Assembly (NCBI GenBank): GCA_016875645.1
Contig: VGPE01000051.1
Location: 1 to 14,433 of the forward strand
DNA: 14,433 nt
From: Chloroflexota bacterium
GTDB taxonomy: Bacteria; Chloroflexota; Limnocylindria; Limnocylindrales; CSP1-4
Direction of reading: 5' to 3'
In this document: positions 7,205-13,847 of the stretch, piece after piece
Position numbering within the stretch: position 1 is the first letter of the stretch
Layout: each line of letters starts with the position of its first letter
Program-made: the position numbers and the translations under genes
The notes under the pieces: model-generated
Database searches by the model: none
What the model was told of the DNA's origin: nothing
Seen by the model: the letters and a program-made list of their open reading frames with translations, nothing else

Positions 7205-8350
7205 ATGACGTCAGACTCGCGGCCGGCCGGGGACGCGGCCGCTCCGCCCGTGGGACGCATCCAGACGGTGCGCGGGCCGATCGACCCGGCCGAGCTCGGG
7301 GTGACCCTGGGTCACGAGCACATCTTCATCGACCTGCGGAAGACGCACCTGCCGAATCGGCGCTGGGTGGTGCGCGACGACCGGCTCGTGGCGGAGGTCG
7401 CGGACGAGGACTACCCAGTGGCCGAGCTGGCCCGATGGGAGGCGAAGGTCTCCGCGGCCAACATCGCCGACGCCCGGGCGCTGGCGCCCATCACCGACAA
7501 CTACTGGCTGGCGGACGAGGAAATCGCCGTCCAGGAACTGGAGTTCTACCGCGCGCTCGGCGGCCGGGCCGTCATGGACGTCACCGCGATGGGCCTCAAA
7601 CGCGACCCGATCGCCATCCGCCGCGTGTCCGAGCGGACCGGCCTGCACGTGATCATGGGCACCGGCTGGTACCAGCGCGTCTATCACCCCGACGACATGG
7701 CGTCGCGAACCGTGGAGCAGCTGACCGAGGCGATCGTCGCCGACGTGGCGCACGGGATTCACGACGGCCGCGTGCGCACCGACGTCCGCGCGGGCCTGAT
7801 CGGCGAGATCGGCATCAACGGCGGCCCGCTGATCACCAACGAGCGCACGAGCATGCGCGCCGCCGCCCGCGCTGCACGCCTGACGGGTGCGTGCATCGTG
7901 ATCCACCTGGGCGGCGTGGGCGCCGAGAAGCACGAGATCCTGGACATCGTGGCGGACGAGGGTGTGGACCTGGGCCGGGTGATCCTGGGCCACTCGGACA
8001 GCATCGCGAAGGACACCCCGTTCATCACGGAACTGCTCGCCCGCGGCATCAGCGTGGCGTTCGACACCCTGGGCGTGGAGCCGCACGTGCTCGACCCGAC
8101 CGAGGCGTGGGAGGTCGCCGCGGCGATCCCCGGCCTGATCGACGCCGGCTACCGCGACCGGATCGTGCTCAGCCAGGACATCTGCTGGAAGTCGTCGCTG
8201 CGGATGTTCGGCGGCCCGGGCTACGCCTGGGTCCTGGAGCGGTTCCTGCCCCGGCTGCGGGAGATGGGCGTGGGCGAGGACGCCATCGAGGCGTTCATGG
8301 TCCGCACACCCGCCCGCCTGCTCACGTTCGCGGAGCCGGCGCCCGCGTGA
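7205..8350 (+). CDS. Phosphotriesterase-family amidohydrolase (PHP/lactonase-like)
   Basis: A 381-residue TIM-barrel amidohydrolase of the phosphotriesterase family. All expected binuclear metal ligands can be located: the HxH motif in LGHEHIFID (H37, H39), the bridging position as Glu in IGEIGING (E201), then H234 (IVIHLGG), H263 (ILGHSDS) and the catalytic Asp in LSQDICWK (D325). Classical phosphotriesterases carry a carboxylated Lys at the bridge. Glu there is the arrangement of E. coli PHP and related proteins, so organophosphate hydrolysis should not be assumed. A lactone, ester or amide of a small carboxylic acid is the more likely substrate (inference). The start at 7205 follows GGAGGT. 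The last 29 bp overlap the 3' end of the opposing small gene (8322-8789). Confidence 0.9.
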   Translation: MTSDSRPAGDAAAPPVGRIQTVRGPIDPAELGVTLGHEHIFIDLRKTHLPNRRWVVRDDRLVAEVADEDYPVAELARWEAKVSAANIADARALAPITDNYWLADEEIAVQELEFYRALGGRAVMDVTAMGLKRDPIAIRRVSERTGLHVIMGTGWYQRVYHPDDMASRTVEQLTEAIVADVAHGIHDGRVRTDVRAGLIGEIGINGGPLITNERTSMRAAARAARLTGACIVIHLGGVGAEKHEILDIVADEGVDLGRVILGHSDSIAKDTPFITELLARGISVAFDTLGVEPHVLDPTEAWEVAAAIPGLIDAGYRDRIVLSQDICWKSSLRMFGGPGYAWVLERFLPRLREMGVGEDAIEAFMVRTPARLLTFAEPAPA

Positions 8351-8789
8351 CCGGCCGGCCGGCGCCGGCCCGGAGATCCTCGCCCGGGATGCCGTGCGCC
8401 GCAAGCGCCGCGCCGAACCCGTCGAGGTCATCCAGGGTCAGGTACAGCCGCCGGACGTCCAGCCAGCCGATGTGGACCGGCTCGCGCAGGAACAGACACA
8501 CCCCGCCGTGGGCACTGCCACCGAACGTAAGCTCCGGCTGACCCCACGTGCCTCGGACGCCGATCGCCCGCCACCAGCGATAGGGGCCGCTGATCTCCCA
8601 GCGCTCGATGTTCGCAAGCGGCATGTCTGCGCGGAGGAATCCGAACCGGGCGTGCAACCGGCCGTCTGTGAGCGTAACGCCCGCGGAGGTCCGGCCCGTG
8701 ACGCCGTACACCAGCAGCGGCAGGCGCGCGAACCGCGCGAGGCGGATCGGGAAGGTGGCCCGGGACGGGGCGCCGACGCCCTCGCTCAC
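8322..8789 (-). CDS. Small PH-like protein of unknown function, last gene of the lipid operon
   Basis: A 155-residue protein, soluble apart from a short hydrophobic patch (RLPLLVYGV, 22-30). The body alternates short beta-like stretches (GVTLTDGRLHARFGFL, ERWEISGPYRWWRAIGVRG, PELTFGGSAHGGVCLFL, RLYLTL) and ends with a probable helix (DDLDGFGAALAAHG). This is reminiscent of a bacterial PH-like domain, but I do not recognise a named family. The start is GTG at 8789, overlapping the stop of the methyltransferase as GTGA, which strongly suggests co-translation with the CFA-family enzyme. Membrane or lipid interaction is only an inference from context. Its 3' end overlaps the convergent amidohydrolase gene by 29 bp. 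A longer open frame reaching back to 9692 lies inside the methyltransferase gene and is a shadow. Confidence 0.75.
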   Translation of the reverse strand: MSEGVGAPSRATFPIRLARFARLPLLVYGVTGRTSAGVTLTDGRLHARFGFLRADMPLANIERWEISGPYRWWRAIGVRGTWGQPELTFGGSAHGGVCLFLREPVHIGWLDVRRLYLTLDDLDGFGAALAAHGIPGEDLRAGAGRPVTRAPAPRT

Positions 8790-10033
8790 ACCGGATCGAG
8801 GCCGCGCCGCTTCTCCAGCACGATCTGATAGTCCTGCGAGAGACCGGTGGCGAACCCCGCCTCGCTGATCGCGAGGTAGTACTCCCAGGTCCGGATGAAG
8901 CGCTCGTCGAAGCCGAGTGCCCGGACCTGGTCCGTCTTCGAGAGGAACGTCGTCCGCCAGGCCCGCAGCGTCCGGACGTAGTCCTCGCGGATGTCGCGGA
9001 CGCCCGGGATCAGGAACCGCGTCTCCTGGACCGCTTCCTCGATCGCCGCGAGCGACGGCAGCAGCCCGCCCGGGAAGATGTACTGCTGGATCCAGTTGGC
9101 GCCGCGTTGCTGGCGCTCGTAGGCGCGGTGCGGGAAGGCGATCGTCTGCATGCTCAGGCGGCCACCCGGGCGGAGGGCCCGATCGCACGCCTCGAAGAAC
9201 GTCGCGAAGTACTCCGCGCCCACGGCCTCGAACATCTCGATGGAGACGATGCCGTCGTAGGTGCCCTCGATCTCGCGGTAGTCGCGCAGCTGCACGTCCA
9301 CGCGGTCGGCGAGGCCGGCCTCGCGCACTCGGTCGCGGGCGAGGTCCGCCTGGGCCCGGGAGATGGTGAGCGTCGTGACCCGCGCGCCGAGTTCGCCGGC
9401 GGCGTAGATGGCGAAGCCGCCCCAACCGGTCCCGATCTCCAGGACGTGCTGCCCGGCGGCGATCCCGGCCCCCTCGGCGATGAGGCGGTACTTGTTGCGC
9501 TGCGCGTCGGCCAGCGGCTGGTCGGGCGTCTCGAAGACAGCCGACGAGTAGGTCATCGTCTCGTCGAGGAACAGCCGGTACAGGTCGTTGGAGAGGTCGT
9601 AGTGGGCGGCGATGTTGCGCCGCGCCCCGGCGATCGTGTTGCGGCGCAGCCGATGGGCGGCCGTCCGGCCCAGCTGTCCGGGCACGCGCCACCAGCCCGC
9701 CGACAGCGCGAGGTCCTCGCGGTTGAGGGCTGCCAGCTCCAGCAGCGCGACGAGATCGGGGCTGGACCAGCCGCCGTCGACGTACGCCTCGCCGGCGCCG
9801 GTCTCGCCGTGCAGGAGCATGTGCGCAAGGGCCGCCTCATCGTGGAAGCGGATCTCCGCCTGCCGGCTGGACGACCGATCGCCCACGACGCGCCGCGAGC
9901 CATCCGGCAGCACGATCGTCAGGCAGCCCACGCGGATCTTCGCGGCGGCCGCCAGGCCGACCCGGCGTGCCGCCCCCGCCAGCACGGTCGCTGCCAGGCC
10001 GGCCGGGCGCACGGCGAGGCGGCGCGAAATCAT
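8786..10033 (-). CDS. Cyclopropane-fatty-acyl-phospholipid synthase-family SAM methyltransferase
   Basis: A 415-residue CFA-family enzyme. The N-terminal domain (about 1-130, with GEAYVDGGWSSPDLVALLEL) is followed by AAHYDLSNDLYRLFLDETMTYSS, the SAM-binding VLEIGTGWGGFAIYA (197-211), VSIEMFEAVG (263-272), and WIQQYIFPGG with the C-terminal YYLAISEAGF. The family adds a methyl or methylene group from SAM across a cis double bond of a membrane phospholipid acyl chain. Products can be cyclopropane, methyl-branched, or methylated intermediates of furan fatty acids. Two usual cysteines are serine here: S164 (MTYSS; E. coli Cys139) and S390 (Cys354 in YLNSCAGAF-type motifs). The E. coli cysteines are not strictly essential, so activity is still expected. 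The ATG at 10033 overlaps the DUF1365 stop (ATGA). Comparable to M. tuberculosis UfaA1 (Rv0447c) in neighbourhood. Confidence 0.93.
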   Translation of the reverse strand: MISRRLAVRPAGLAATVLAGAARRVGLAAAAKIRVGCLTIVLPDGSRRVVGDRSSSRQAEIRFHDEAALAHMLLHGETGAGEAYVDGGWSSPDLVALLELAALNREDLALSAGWWRVPGQLGRTAAHRLRRNTIAGARRNIAAHYDLSNDLYRLFLDETMTYSSAVFETPDQPLADAQRNKYRLIAEGAGIAAGQHVLEIGTGWGGFAIYAAGELGARVTTLTISRAQADLARDRVREAGLADRVDVQLRDYREIEGTYDGIVSIEMFEAVGAEYFATFFEACDRALRPGGRLSMQTIAFPHRAYERQQRGANWIQQYIFPGGLLPSLAAIEEAVQETRFLIPGVRDIREDYVRTLRAWRTTFLSKTDQVRALGFDERFIRTWEYYLAISEAGFATGLSQDYQIVLEKRRGLDPV

Positions 10034-10782
10034 CGGGCGGCTGCCCCGTGACGGTGGAAGCGGATTCCACGGCGCCAGAGATGGAGCGCGTGCCAGTGGA
10101 TCGCGGCGATGGTCTTCTGCGTCACGAGCGGGTACCGCACCAGCATCCGGGCGAGCGAACGATCGGTCAGCGGCACCCGGCGCAGCACCAGGGTTGCCGT
10201 GAGCAGCTCCTCGCCGTGCTCGGTTTCCACGATCGCGATTCGCAGCCGATCCGGTTCATCCAGCACGGAAACGGTATACCGCGCCGCCATGTCGATGAAC
10301 GGCGAGACGTACATCGCCTTGTCCATCGAGGCCCGGAAGCGCGTGCCGGCGTCGCCGATGCCCCCGTCGGGCAGGAGGGGATAGACATGCCGATCGCCGT
10401 GGGTGTTGTGCACGTCGATCACCACCGCGGCGAGCCGCCCATCGGCGTCGCGGCAGAGGTAGAAGCTGGCCGGGTTGAACACGTACCCCAGCACCCGCAG
10501 GTTCGCCACCAGGGTGACGGACAGCCCCGCCGGATCGATCCCGACGTCGCCGAGGTGCCGGTCGATCTGCGCGCGCAACGGACCGCCGCCCACGGCCAGA
10601 TGGTCTTCGTCGCGGAACGAGACGACATTGCGGCGGTTGCGGCTCACGAGGCGCAGGCGACGTGCCACCGAGTCGAGTTCGGCGAGGTCAAGGGCGAAGT
10701 AGAAGACGTCGTGCTGCAGTTCGTAGACCGCCGGACGCGACCGGCGGTGCCGGACCTTGCCCTCCAGGAGATGCGAGTTCAT
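10030..10782 (-). CDS. DUF1365 family protein
   Basis: A 250-residue DUF1365 protein. Recognisable blocks are the N-terminal LLEGKVRHRRSRP (5-17) and HDVFYFALDL (24-33), the central LGYVFNPASFYLC (98-110), VIDVHNTHGDRHVY (121-134), and KAMYVSPFIDMAARY (155-169). The biochemical role is not firmly known. The domain is almost always encoded with a COG2907 FAD protein and a CFA-family methylase, as here. The ATG at 10782 overlaps the FAD gene stop (ATGA), and its own stop overlaps the methylase start in the same way, so the three appear to be one translational unit. The residues upstream of 10782 in the longer frame are not family-like. M. tuberculosis Rv0448c is the comparable gene. Confidence 0.92.
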   Translation of the reverse strand: MNSHLLEGKVRHRRSRPAVYELQHDVFYFALDLAELDSVARRLRLVSRNRRNVVSFRDEDHLAVGGGPLRAQIDRHLGDVGIDPAGLSVTLVANLRVLGYVFNPASFYLCRDADGRLAAVVIDVHNTHGDRHVYPLLPDGGIGDAGTRFRASMDKAMYVSPFIDMAARYTVSVLDEPDRLRIAIVETEHGEELLTATLVLRRVPLTDRSLARMLVRYPLVTQKTIAAIHWHALHLWRRGIRFHRHGAAAR

Positions 10783-12062
10783 GCCGCCTGCTCGCGGGCA
10801 GCCGATGTGACCGCCTCGGCCGCTTCGTAGCCCGATCGGCAACCGTCCTCGTGGAAGCCGTAGCCGAGGTGGGCGCCGGCGTAGAACGTGTTGCGGTGCC
10901 CCTGGACCGCGCGCAATGCCCCCTGGGCGTGCAGCGTCCGGAACGTGTACTGCGGGTGGCTCATGGTCACCGATGAGATCACGTGCTCCGGGCGGATCCG
11001 ATTGCCCGGGTTGACCGAGACGGCGTACTGGATCGGGCCCGGGAGGCCCTGGAGGCGGTTCATGTGGTACGTCATGGTGAGGGAGTCAACCGGCCGGCGG
11101 CAATCGTCAGTCTCCACATTCCAGGACGCGCGGGCGCGCGCGCGGCGCGGCAGCAGGCGCTCGTCGGTGTGGAGAACCACCTCGTTGTCCGTGTAGTCGA
11201 AGCCGGCGAGGGCGCCCCGTTCGCGCGCATCGGCATCCCTGAGCAGTCGCAGGGCCGTGTCCGCATGCGTGGCCATCACGATGGCGTCGAACGCCTCGCA
11301 AGCGGCGTCTTCGGTCACCACGGTCACACCCGCGGCGCTGCGCGTCACCGACGCAACCGCGCTCCCCGACCGCACCGCATCGTCCGGCAGCGTGTCCGTG
11401 ATCCGGCGGACGTACTGGTGCGACCCGCCCTGGATCGTGCGCCAGCGGACGGTGGACGGGTAACCGATCAGGCCGTGGTTGTCGAGGAAGCGCAGCAGGT
11501 AGTCCGCCGGGAAGTCCAGGACGGAGCGGATGCCCGTCGACCAGACCGCCGACGTGACCGGGATGATGAAGTGGTTGCGGAACGCCGTCCCGAACCGGCG
11601 GTCATCGAGGTATTCGCCCAGGGTCAGTTCGCTCGCGGAGCCGGTTGCCATCGTCCGGCGCGCGTCGTCGTAGAAGCGGAACACGTCACGGACCATCGAC
11701 CAGTGCGACGGCCGCACGACCGATGCCGGGCTGGCGAAGACGCCCGCAACCCCGCGCGAGCTGAACTGGGTGCCGCACGCGCGGCAGACCGAGCTGAAGG
11801 ACATGTCGGACGGCTGCGTCGCGACACCCAGCTCGCGGAGAAGCCCGGTGAACAGCGGGTAGGTGTGCTCGTTGTACACGATGAAGCCGGTATCGACCGG
11901 GATCGCGCCCGACGGCCCCTCGACCGTCAGGGTGCGGGTGTGGCCGCCGATGCGCGTCTCCTGCTCGAAGAGGCGAACCTGGTGGCCGTCGCGATTGAGC
12001 AGGTACGCGGCCGTGAGGCCGCTGATTCCCGCGCCGACAACTGCGACCTTCATGTGATCCAT
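10779..12062 (-). CDS. COG2907-type NAD/FAD-binding oxidoreductase (amine-oxidase fold)
   Basis: A 427-residue flavoprotein. The N-terminal Rossmann fingerprint is VAVVGAGISGLTAAYLL (6-22), followed by the FAD-contacting E33 region and GGHTRTL. DTGFIVYNEHTYPLF (57-71) and the C-terminal FYAGAHLGYGFHEDGCRSG (393-411) are typical of COG2907. A CRACG pair (C93, C96) is present. It most likely oxidises or desaturates an acyl chain acted on by the CFA-family enzyme; flavoproteins of this general kind take part in furan fatty acid synthesis in alphaproteobacteria (UfaD/UfaO pathway, as I recall). The ATG at 12062 is chosen because the promoter-like element ends 7 bp before it; ATG 12053 and TTG 12068 are alternatives, and none has a Shine-Dalgarno. 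It is the first gene of the overlapping FAD-DUF1365-methylase-PH series. M. tuberculosis Rv0449c is the positional counterpart. Confidence 0.92.
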   Translation of the reverse strand: MDHMKVAVVGAGISGLTAAYLLNRDGHQVRLFEQETRIGGHTRTLTVEGPSGAIPVDTGFIVYNEHTYPLFTGLLRELGVATQPSDMSFSSVCRACGTQFSSRGVAGVFASPASVVRPSHWSMVRDVFRFYDDARRTMATGSASELTLGEYLDDRRFGTAFRNHFIIPVTSAVWSTGIRSVLDFPADYLLRFLDNHGLIGYPSTVRWRTIQGGSHQYVRRITDTLPDDAVRSGSAVASVTRSAAGVTVVTEDAACEAFDAIVMATHADTALRLLRDADARERGALAGFDYTDNEVVLHTDERLLPRRARARASWNVETDDCRRPVDSLTMTYHMNRLQGLPGPIQYAVSVNPGNRIRPEHVISSVTMSHPQYTFRTLHAQGALRAVQGHRNTFYAGAHLGYGFHEDGCRSGYEAAEAVTSAAREQAA

Positions 12063-12069
12063 CGCCAAT

Positions 12070-12097
12070 TGTTCGGACGGGAGGGCCGCTCGGATGG
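12070..12097 (-). promoter_or_regulatory. Putative ECF (SigK-like) promoter of the lipid operon
   Basis: The minus strand reads CCATCC (12097-12092), a 16-bp spacer, then CGAACA (12075-12070), and 7 bp later the ATG at 12062. From memory, M. tuberculosis SigK promoters have CCATCC at -35 and CGAATA/CCGAAT at -10 with a similar spacer. The predicted start site falls on the ATG, so the message would be leaderless, consistent with the absence of a ribosome binding site. This is a pattern match only. Confidence 0.5.
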
Positions 12098-12101
12098 GTC
12101 G

Positions 12102-12121
12102 ATGCGACGAATTCGTCGCAT
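12102..12121. repeat. Perfect 20-bp palindrome (probable operator)
   Basis: Half-site ATGCGACGAA is followed directly by its reverse complement TTCGTCGCAT, with no gap and no mismatch. The dyad lies 4 bp upstream of the putative -35 of the FAD gene and 42 bp beyond the stop of the SRPBCC gene. A perfect dyad next to a promoter suggests a dimeric regulator's site. As RNA it would form a 10-bp stem with no loop to spare and no U-tract follows, so a terminator is less likely. Confidence 0.55.
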
Positions 12122-12163
12122 TTCGGCGGGGCGCGGGGCCGGTCGTGGGCTCCAGCTGTCGGC

Positions 12164-12616
12164 TCAGGCGCTCCGCTTCCGCGCGAGGTCGTCGAGACCT
12201 CGCTGCATGCCGCCGACGGCGTCGCTGGCGATCTTGGCGAACGTCCCGCCCAGGAACGGCGTGAGCAGCCTCGCGAGACCCTGCAGCTGGATGTCGGCGA
12301 CGTACTCGATCCGAGTGCCGGAGCCGGACGGCTCGAACCGGATGTCATCGATCGCGTTCACGCCAGAGCCCTCACCCGTCAAGACAACCCGCCGCGGAGG
12401 GTCGAACGTGGTGATCCGGTATTCCATCGGCGCGACGCGGCCTCGCATCCGGACGCCCAATCGGAATCGCGCGCCAACTCCGAGCGGGCCGGAATCGAGC
12501 CGCTCCGCGGTTGCGACGCCCGGGTCCCAGGTGCTCGCGTTGGCGAAATCGGCAACGAATGCGAAGGTCTCCTCAACCGGCAGGCTGGTCTGGAGCTGTT
12601 CGCGAAGGCGGGGCAT
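12164..12616 (-). CDS. SRPBCC-superfamily (polyketide cyclase/lipid-transfer-like) protein
   Basis: A 150-residue single-domain protein. The opening LREQLQTSLPVEETFAFVADFANASTWDPGV (4-34) is the usual first strand and helices of SRPBCC/polyketide-cyclase proteins. GARFRLGVRMRGRVAPMEYRITTFDPPRRVVLTGEG (48-83) and GTRIEYVADIQLQGLARLLTPFLGG (100-124) complete the helix-grip fold. The fold binds hydrophobic ligands in a cavity, so binding or handling of a fatty acyl or lipid intermediate is plausible beside the lipid genes; no catalytic residues can be assigned. The ATG at 12616 has GAGG 8 nt upstream. It is co-directional with the FAD gene, but 101 bp containing the palindrome and promoter separate them, so it may be a separate unit. 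Confidence 0.85.
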   Translation of the reverse strand: MPRLREQLQTSLPVEETFAFVADFANASTWDPGVATAERLDSGPLGVGARFRLGVRMRGRVAPMEYRITTFDPPRRVVLTGEGSGVNAIDDIRFEPSGSGTRIEYVADIQLQGLARLLTPFLGGTFAKIASDAVGGMQRGLDDLARKRSA

Positions 12617-12714
12617 CTGGAAGTCCTCGTGCCGCGAATGAAGAGCAGAGGTGCCTGGAGAGGGCACGCCCGGGCGCCACCCATCATTCGCATGACGCCT
12701 CGCGGAAGGATTGC
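12617..12714. promoter_or_regulatory. Divergent intergenic region, SRPBCC / SDR, with a possible second ECF promoter
   Basis: On the plus strand CCATCA (12681-12686), 16 bp, CGGAAG (12703-12708), 6 bp, then the SDR ATG imitates the layout upstream of the FAD gene (CCATCC-16-CGAACA-7-ATG). However, the -10 match is poor, and GGAAGGA (12704-12710) also serves as a Shine-Dalgarno 4 nt before the ATG. Another candidate, GCATCT (12613-12618)-16-CGAATG (12635-12640), has a better -10 but a weaker -35. No clear promoter for the SRPBCC gene is visible. Confidence 0.3.
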
Positions 12715-13692
12715 ATGGATCCACGCTCACTCATCGACGATCTGCTCGAGATCACCGTGGTCGCCAGCTTCACCGCGCCGGGCTTCCGGGTTCGACGCCG
12801 GCTCTACGCCTGGGAGGCGCCAGCGCCCGACGCGCTGCGAGACCGCACTGCGCTCGTCACCGGGCCCACCTCGGGCCTCGGGCGGGTCATTGCGGAGGGC
12901 CTCGCGTCGCTTGGCGCACGCGTGGTGCTGGTCGGGCGGAGCGAGGAACGCCTGGCGCGCATCCGGGACGAACTGGCGGAGCGGCACGGCCAGGACCGCT
13001 TTCCGCTGGTCGTCGCCGACATGTCGTCGCTGGCGTCGGTGCGCGCCGCGGCGGACCGGGTCCTCGCGACCGAGCCGGCGCTGGACGTCGTGGTCGACAA
13101 CGCGGGCGCCATCTTCCCCGAGCGGCGCGAGACCGAGGACGGCATCGAGGCGACCCTCGCCACCCTGGTCGTCGGCCCGTTCCTGCTCGTCGGGCGGCTG
13201 CTGCCGCTGCTCCGACGCAGCCGGGGACTGGTGGTCAGCATCACGTCTGGCGGCATGTACACCCAGGGCGTGCGCCTCGACGACCTCGAGTGGGGGGCCG
13301 AGCCGTTCGACGGAACCCGGGCCTACGCCCGGGCGAAACGCGTCCAGGTCGCCCTGGTCCGCGAGTGGGCGCGCCGGCTGCGGGGCTCCGGCGTGACAGT
13401 GAACGCGATGCACCCGGGTTGGGCCGACACGCCCGGTCTCGCCGACGCGCTCCCGGCCTTTCACCGCGTGATGGCGCCCATCCTGCGCACCCCCGAGCAG
13501 GGCGCCGACACGGTCCTCTGGCTCGCGACCGACCCGGCGGAAGCGCGCCCCGGCGGCCGAGTTTATCTCGATCGCCGTCCGCGCCCGTTCGACCGGGTGC
13601 CGTCCACGCGCCTCTCGTCGGCGCATCGCCGTGCGCTCTGGGACGCGATCGTCGCGCGATCAGGCGAGCCGGACCCGGCGCCAGCCGTCTGA
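12715..13692 (+). CDS. Short-chain dehydrogenase/reductase, DHRS-12-like
   Basis: A 325-residue SDR. The cofactor loop is VTGPTSGLG (48-56), then DNAG (128-131), the catalytic Ser in SITSGGMY (S178), and the YxxxK pair AYARAKRV (Y204, K208). The block MHPGWADTPGL (232-242) and an insertion after TSGGMYTQ are typical of DHRS-12-like members. The first 40 residues, before the Rossmann fold, resemble an amphipathic or membrane-associated leader often seen in this subgroup. It would reduce or oxidise a hydroxyl/carbonyl using NAD(P)(H); the substrate is unknown but is probably lipid-derived given the neighbours. Similar SDR genes accompany FAD-DUF1365-CFA sets in proteobacterial RpoE/ChrR loci. 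The ATG at 12715 is preceded by GGAAGGA at 4 nt. The frame remains open upstream, but that part lies inside the SRPBCC gene. Confidence 0.9.
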   Translation: MDPRSLIDDLLEITVVASFTAPGFRVRRRLYAWEAPAPDALRDRTALVTGPTSGLGRVIAEGLASLGARVVLVGRSEERLARIRDELAERHGQDRFPLVVADMSSLASVRAAADRVLATEPALDVVVDNAGAIFPERRETEDGIEATLATLVVGPFLLVGRLLPLLRRSRGLVVSITSGGMYTQGVRLDDLEWGAEPFDGTRAYARAKRVQVALVREWARRLRGSGVTVNAMHPGWADTPGLADALPAFHRVMAPILRTPEQGADTVLWLATDPAEARPGGRVYLDRRPRPFDRVPSTRLSSAHRRALWDAIVARSGEPDPAPAV

Positions 13693-13729
13693 TCCGGAAG
13701 GTCCTTGGATTTCGCGGCCAATCCGCCGG

Positions 13730-13760
13730 CGCCGCAGCGAGTCCCTTTCCACTTGCGGCG
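13730..13760 (+). terminator. Hairpin between the SDR gene and the sigma-factor promoter
   Basis: CGCCGCA (13730-13736) and TGCGGCG (13754-13760) form a 7-bp perfect stem. AGT (13740-13742) and ACT (13751-13753) can add three inner pairs with a 3-nt bulge. It lies 38 bp after the SDR stop. No T-run follows, so it may be a weak terminator or simply a dyad upstream of the TATAAT box. Confidence 0.3.
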
Positions 13761-13782
13761 GCGTCGCCACGCGCCCGCTGGA

Positions 13783-13788
13783 TATAAT
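13783..13788 (+). promoter_or_regulatory. Housekeeping -10 box (TATAAT) of the ECF sigma gene
   Basis: A perfect TATAAT, conspicuous in this GC-rich DNA, lies 59 bp upstream of the sigma factor's GTG. This gives a leader of about 50 nt. No good TTGACA stands at 16-18 bp (GGCGTC is at about 17 bp; TTGCGG at 13753 is too far), so an activator or relaxed -35 recognition would be needed. It suggests that the sigma gene is made by the vegetative polymerase. Confidence 0.6.
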
Positions 13789-13847
13789 CGAGCGGCTCCC
13801 CGACAGACCTTGCGTGCTACCCGGGCTGGACGAGAACGTGGGGGATC

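Noticed and set aside
7211..8431. Minus-strand open frame (406 residues) opposite the amidohydrolase
   Set aside because: The plus strand encodes a protein with all metal ligands of the phosphotriesterase family. The minus frame is a codon-bias shadow.
12102..12121. Rho-independent terminator of the SRPBCC gene
   Set aside because: The dyad is perfect but has no loop and no T-tract on the minus strand, and its position beside a promoter-like element fits an operator better.
10983..12641. Plus-strand open frame (552 residues) opposite the FAD gene
   Set aside because: It has Arg/Asp-rich composition without motifs, runs antisense through two recognised genes and contains the promoter and palindrome region.
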